Assembly (NCBI GenBank): GCA_028279945.1
Contig: JANQMT010000179.1
Span: forward strand, 1 to 8,524
Length of the DNA stretch: 8,524 bases
Direction of reading: 5' to 3'
From: JAKSCF01 sp028279945
Lineage (GTDB): Bacteria > Bacillota > Clostridia > Peptostreptococcales > JAAYPU01
In this document: one piece after another, positions 6,228-8,524 of the stretch
Numbering within the stretch: position 1 is the first letter of the stretch
Layout: each line of letters opens with the position of its first letter
The notes under the pieces: model-generated
Databases searched by the model: none
What the model was told of the DNA's origin: nothing
Seen by the model: only the letters and a program-made list of their open reading frames with translations
Translations under genes and position numbers: made by a program

Positions 6228-7707
6228 AAGGTTCACAAATGATTATATAGAAAACGAAGTGAAAAATATTATATTAACGCCTGCACTAAATAGCGATATG
6301 GAGCATTATTATGAATCAATAAACCTAATCAATCAAGCATACATATTAATGCTGTTAAAACAAGGTATAATAAGTATCAATACTGCCAAGATACTTGGCC
6401 GAGAAATCTTAGCAATGAGAGAAATGCCGGCAAACAGTTTTAGTTTTACGGCAGACAAAGAAGACCTATATTTCAATATAGAGGATTACCTGATAGCAAA
6501 AGTTGGTATAGATATAGCCGGGCAGCTACATGTGGGACGTAGTCGCAACGACCTGTATGCTACGGCTGCTAGAATGAGAGTAAAAGAAGTATACTTAACA
6601 ACATGTGAAATGATAGTAAATCTTTTAATAGAAATGTTGTCCATAGCAAGAAGAGAGAATGGTACAGTGTTTACAGGTTATACGCATATGCAACCTGCAG
6701 AACCTGTTTCTTTTGGACACTACCTTTGCGGTGTTATTGAAGCTATGGAACGTGATTATGCCAGGTTGAATGATTTATATGCCAGGTTAAATCTAAGTCC
6801 GTTAGGGAGCGGAGCTTTGGCCGGCACAAGCTTTGAAATAGACCGAGAATATCTTGCTGAAATTCTCGGTTTCGATGGATTGATTGAGAATAGTATTGAT
6901 GGAGTTGCTTCTCGTGACTATGTATTAGAAATATTAAGCGGTTTAGCAATTTTTATGACAGATATAGGTCGTATTTCCCAGGACTTATATATTTGGGCTA
7001 CCGACGAGTTTTCAAATATTAAAGTAGATGATACTTTGGCGGTGTGCAGCAGTATTATGCCCCAAAAGAAAAATCCCATTACTATTGAACACATAAAAGC
7101 AAAAGCAAGTCATATTAATGGTGCATTGATGTCGGCGCTTTGTGTTTTTAAGGGAACACCTTTTTCACATTGTCGTGATGTAAGCTCGGAAGTTTTTAGG
7201 TTGTTTTGGACAGCGATATCAGAAACACAGAATTCCATTTCACTTTTTAGAATTACTATTTCAACAATGAGCATTAACAGGGATTCAATGGTAATTCAAG
7301 CGTCTAAAAATTTTTCTACAGTAACTGAACTAGCAAACAGTATAGTAAGACGTTACAAAATATCGTTTAGGCAAGTACATGGGATTATCGGAAATATAGT
7401 TATGAAATTAGCTGTAGAAGACAAAGATGCATTGGATATCGATTACGATGTATTAAGAGAAGCTTTAGAGAAGTATAGTATTGATTTGACCCGACATGCA
7501 TTTAATAGTATAATTGAAGATGCACTTGATCCAATGAGAAATATCAATGTTAAAAATAGTATAGGGGGTCCGGCTGCACATAGCGTTTTAAGAAATATAG
7601 ATGAAATTGAACAAAGATTGTTAGGACATAAAGCTACACTTGAGAAAAGACATATTAAAACAAAGTATTTGAAAAGGAAACTTTCGATAAGAATATTGGA
7701 GCTTTGA
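6220..7707 (+). CDS. Argininosuccinate lyase family protein (fumarase/aspartase superfamily), probably catabolic
   Basis: The 495-residue cytoplasmic enzyme carries the superfamily motifs in order: LHVGRSRND (103-111), GYTHMQPAEPVSFGH (153-167) with the conserved His156, LGSGALAGTSFEIDRE (195-210), and the mobile signature loop SSIMPQKKNP (277-286) with its catalytic serine. Residues about 370-470 fit the lyase C-terminal domain, including GGPAAHSV (449-456). Members are tetramers that eliminate fumarate from N-substituted aspartates. It is about 30 residues longer than typical ArgH. Leu112 replaces the Gln that usually follows GRSRND in ArgH, and the N-terminal region reads NQAYILML where ArgH usually has an Ala-His pair. 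No argG is nearby, and the gene is coupled to a transporter, so biosynthesis of arginine seems unlikely; breakdown of an imported succinyl-amine is a better guess. AAGGAGA (6207-6213) gives a well-spaced start. Confidence 0.88.
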   Translation: MRERFTNDYIENEVKNIILTPALNSDMEHYYESINLINQAYILMLLKQGIISINTAKILGREILAMREMPANSFSFTADKEDLYFNIEDYLIAKVGIDIAGQLHVGRSRNDLYATAARMRVKEVYLTTCEMIVNLLIEMLSIARRENGTVFTGYTHMQPAEPVSFGHYLCGVIEAMERDYARLNDLYARLNLSPLGSGALAGTSFEIDREYLAEILGFDGLIENSIDGVASRDYVLEILSGLAIFMTDIGRISQDLYIWATDEFSNIKVDDTLAVCSSIMPQKKNPITIEHIKAKASHINGALMSALCVFKGTPFSHCRDVSSEVFRLFWTAISETQNSISLFRITISTMSINRDSMVIQASKNFSTVTELANSIVRRYKISFRQVHGIIGNIVMKLAVEDKDALDIDYDVLREALEKYSIDLTRHAFNSIIEDALDPMRNINVKNSIGGPAAHSVLRNIDEIEQRLLGHKATLEKRHIKTKYLKRKLSIRILEL

Positions 7708-7732
7708 GAGAGTTTCCAATAAGGAGATAATA

Positions 7733-8476
7733 ATGCGACAAATCGACATGGAAAGCGATAAACCTTTATACTATCAGGTAAAAGAATCTTTATATGAAAA
7801 CATTAAATCGGGATTATGGGAACATGGGACTAAAATACCTAGTGAAATTGAACTAGCTAAATCTTATGGAATAAGTAGGATTACTGTACGTCAAGCTATA
7901 TTAGAGCTCGTTCGGCAAGGACTTCTCTACCGACGATCAGGAAAGGGTACTTTTGTTGCCAGTCCTAAGGTCAAGGCTGATTTCATCTCGACCTTTTATC
8001 CTAAAGGATTGTCAAATAAACATAAAATAATATCTATCGAGAGAATCCTGCCTCCTAAATCTACTGAACAGATTCTTGGTGTTAAAAGCGATGAGTTTAT
8101 CTTCGAAATTCGTAGATTGAGATATTTTAACGATGAAGCTGCAGTTTTAGAAAGATCATACATCCGAGAATCCATATGTCCCCAGCTGTTAGAAGATAAG
8201 CCTGAAGGCAAGCTTTTCGAATATCTCCAAAAAAAGTACAATATCCTTATTGACCAAGCCGAAACATTTGTTGACCCGGTAGTAGTTGGAGAATACGAGG
8301 CCAAGCATTTTGGAATAAAAAAAGGAACACCTGCTTTGCTTTTACAACGTTTAAACTATTCTCAAAAAAAAGTGATCGTTTTATCGGATAGTATTATTCG
8401 AGGAGATAGATGTCGGTTGCATATAAGTACGTTTAACATGGATGCAGCAAGTAACCACCATATTGATTTTATCTAA
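7733..8476 (+). CDS. GntR-family transcriptional regulator, HutC subfamily (UTRA effector domain)
   Basis: The 247-residue protein has an N-terminal winged helix-turn-helix at about 10-78: PLYYQVKESLYENIKSG, then the signature KIPSEIELAKSYGISRITVR (34-53) and the wing RRSGKGTFV (67-75). Residues about 95-240 form a UTRA-like ligand domain, ending with RGDRCRLHIS (223-232), close to the usual RGD-aromatic ending of that fold. HutC-type proteins are usually dimeric repressors released by a small molecule related to the pathway. It starts 25 nt after the lyase stop, with AAGGAGAT (7721-7728) as ribosome binding site, so it is probably the last gene of the unit. The palindrome in the promoter at 1807-1835 is a plausible target. 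Family call is secure; effector and role are inferred. Confidence 0.93.
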   Translation: MRQIDMESDKPLYYQVKESLYENIKSGLWEHGTKIPSEIELAKSYGISRITVRQAILELVRQGLLYRRSGKGTFVASPKVKADFISTFYPKGLSNKHKIISIERILPPKSTEQILGVKSDEFIFEIRRLRYFNDEAAVLERSYIRESICPQLLEDKPEGKLFEYLQKKYNILIDQAETFVDPVVVGEYEAKHFGIKKGTPALLLQRLNYSQKKVIVLSDSIIRGDRCRLHISTFNMDAASNHHIDFI

Positions 8477-8524
8477 TTCTTAAACTTAATTAGGTGAACT
8501 AGAGCACAGTGATACTCACCTTCA

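Noticed and set aside
6220..7707. Naming the lyase argH (arginine biosynthesis)
   Set aside because: No other arginine genes are present, pocket signatures differ from ArgH, and the gene is translationally coupled to a transporter.
8492..8521. Possible terminator hairpin AGGTGA/TCACCT after the regulator gene
   Set aside because: Only 6-bp arms with an 18-nt loop, and the window ends 3 nt later, so any T-run cannot be seen.
1..8524. Search for CRISPR arrays, tRNA or rRNA genes and intact insertion sequences
   Set aside because: No regularly spaced repeats, no cloverleaf or rRNA-like segment, and no transposase with paired terminal repeats were seen.

Overview
The window is low-GC DNA with strong GGAGG-type ribosome binding sites, AT-rich intergenic regions and genes all on the + strand. 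An oxygen-sensitive radical SAM enzyme, a TAXI-type TRAP transporter and a HutC-type regulator fit an anaerobic Gram-positive-type bacterium (Clostridia or Negativicutes). That placement is inference; there is no rRNA or other phylogenetic marker here.

Region 1 (1-1614) is the end of a peptide-modification-like locus. It holds the 3' part of a radical SAM protein, open at the left edge and probably preceded by a cobalamin-binding domain outside the window. A 50-residue, charged, two-cysteine peptide follows, and a strong hairpin terminator closes the unit. A maturase followed by a small peptide and a terminator is a typical layout for a ribosomally made, post-translationally modified peptide (RiPP), but the peptide family is not recognised.

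Region 2 (1615-1892) has no convincing intact gene. It contains a more GC-rich patch with a possible minus-strand gene remnant, then a good housekeeping-type promoter (TTGTAA, 17 bp, TATAAT). A palindrome lies in the promoter spacer and short direct repeats lie downstream, so the promoter is probably controlled by a repressor.

Region 3 (1893-8476) looks like one catabolic unit: an octopine/nopaline-type opine dehydrogenase, a TAXI-family TRAP binding lipoprotein, a fused TRAP permease, an argininosuccinate-lyase-family enzyme overlapping the permease by 8 nt, and a GntR/HutC regulator 25 nt further on. The simplest reading is that an N-substituted amino acid or related dicarboxylate is captured by the lipoprotein and imported by the permease. 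It would then be split by the lyase (C-N elimination, probably releasing fumarate) and/or by the NAD(P)-dependent opine dehydrogenase (to an amino compound plus a 2-oxoacid), with the regulator sensing the substrate. Neither enzyme's substrate can be read from the sequence. A perfect 40-bp palindrome between the binding-protein and permease genes probably adjusts their relative expression. The last 48 bases hold no gene.
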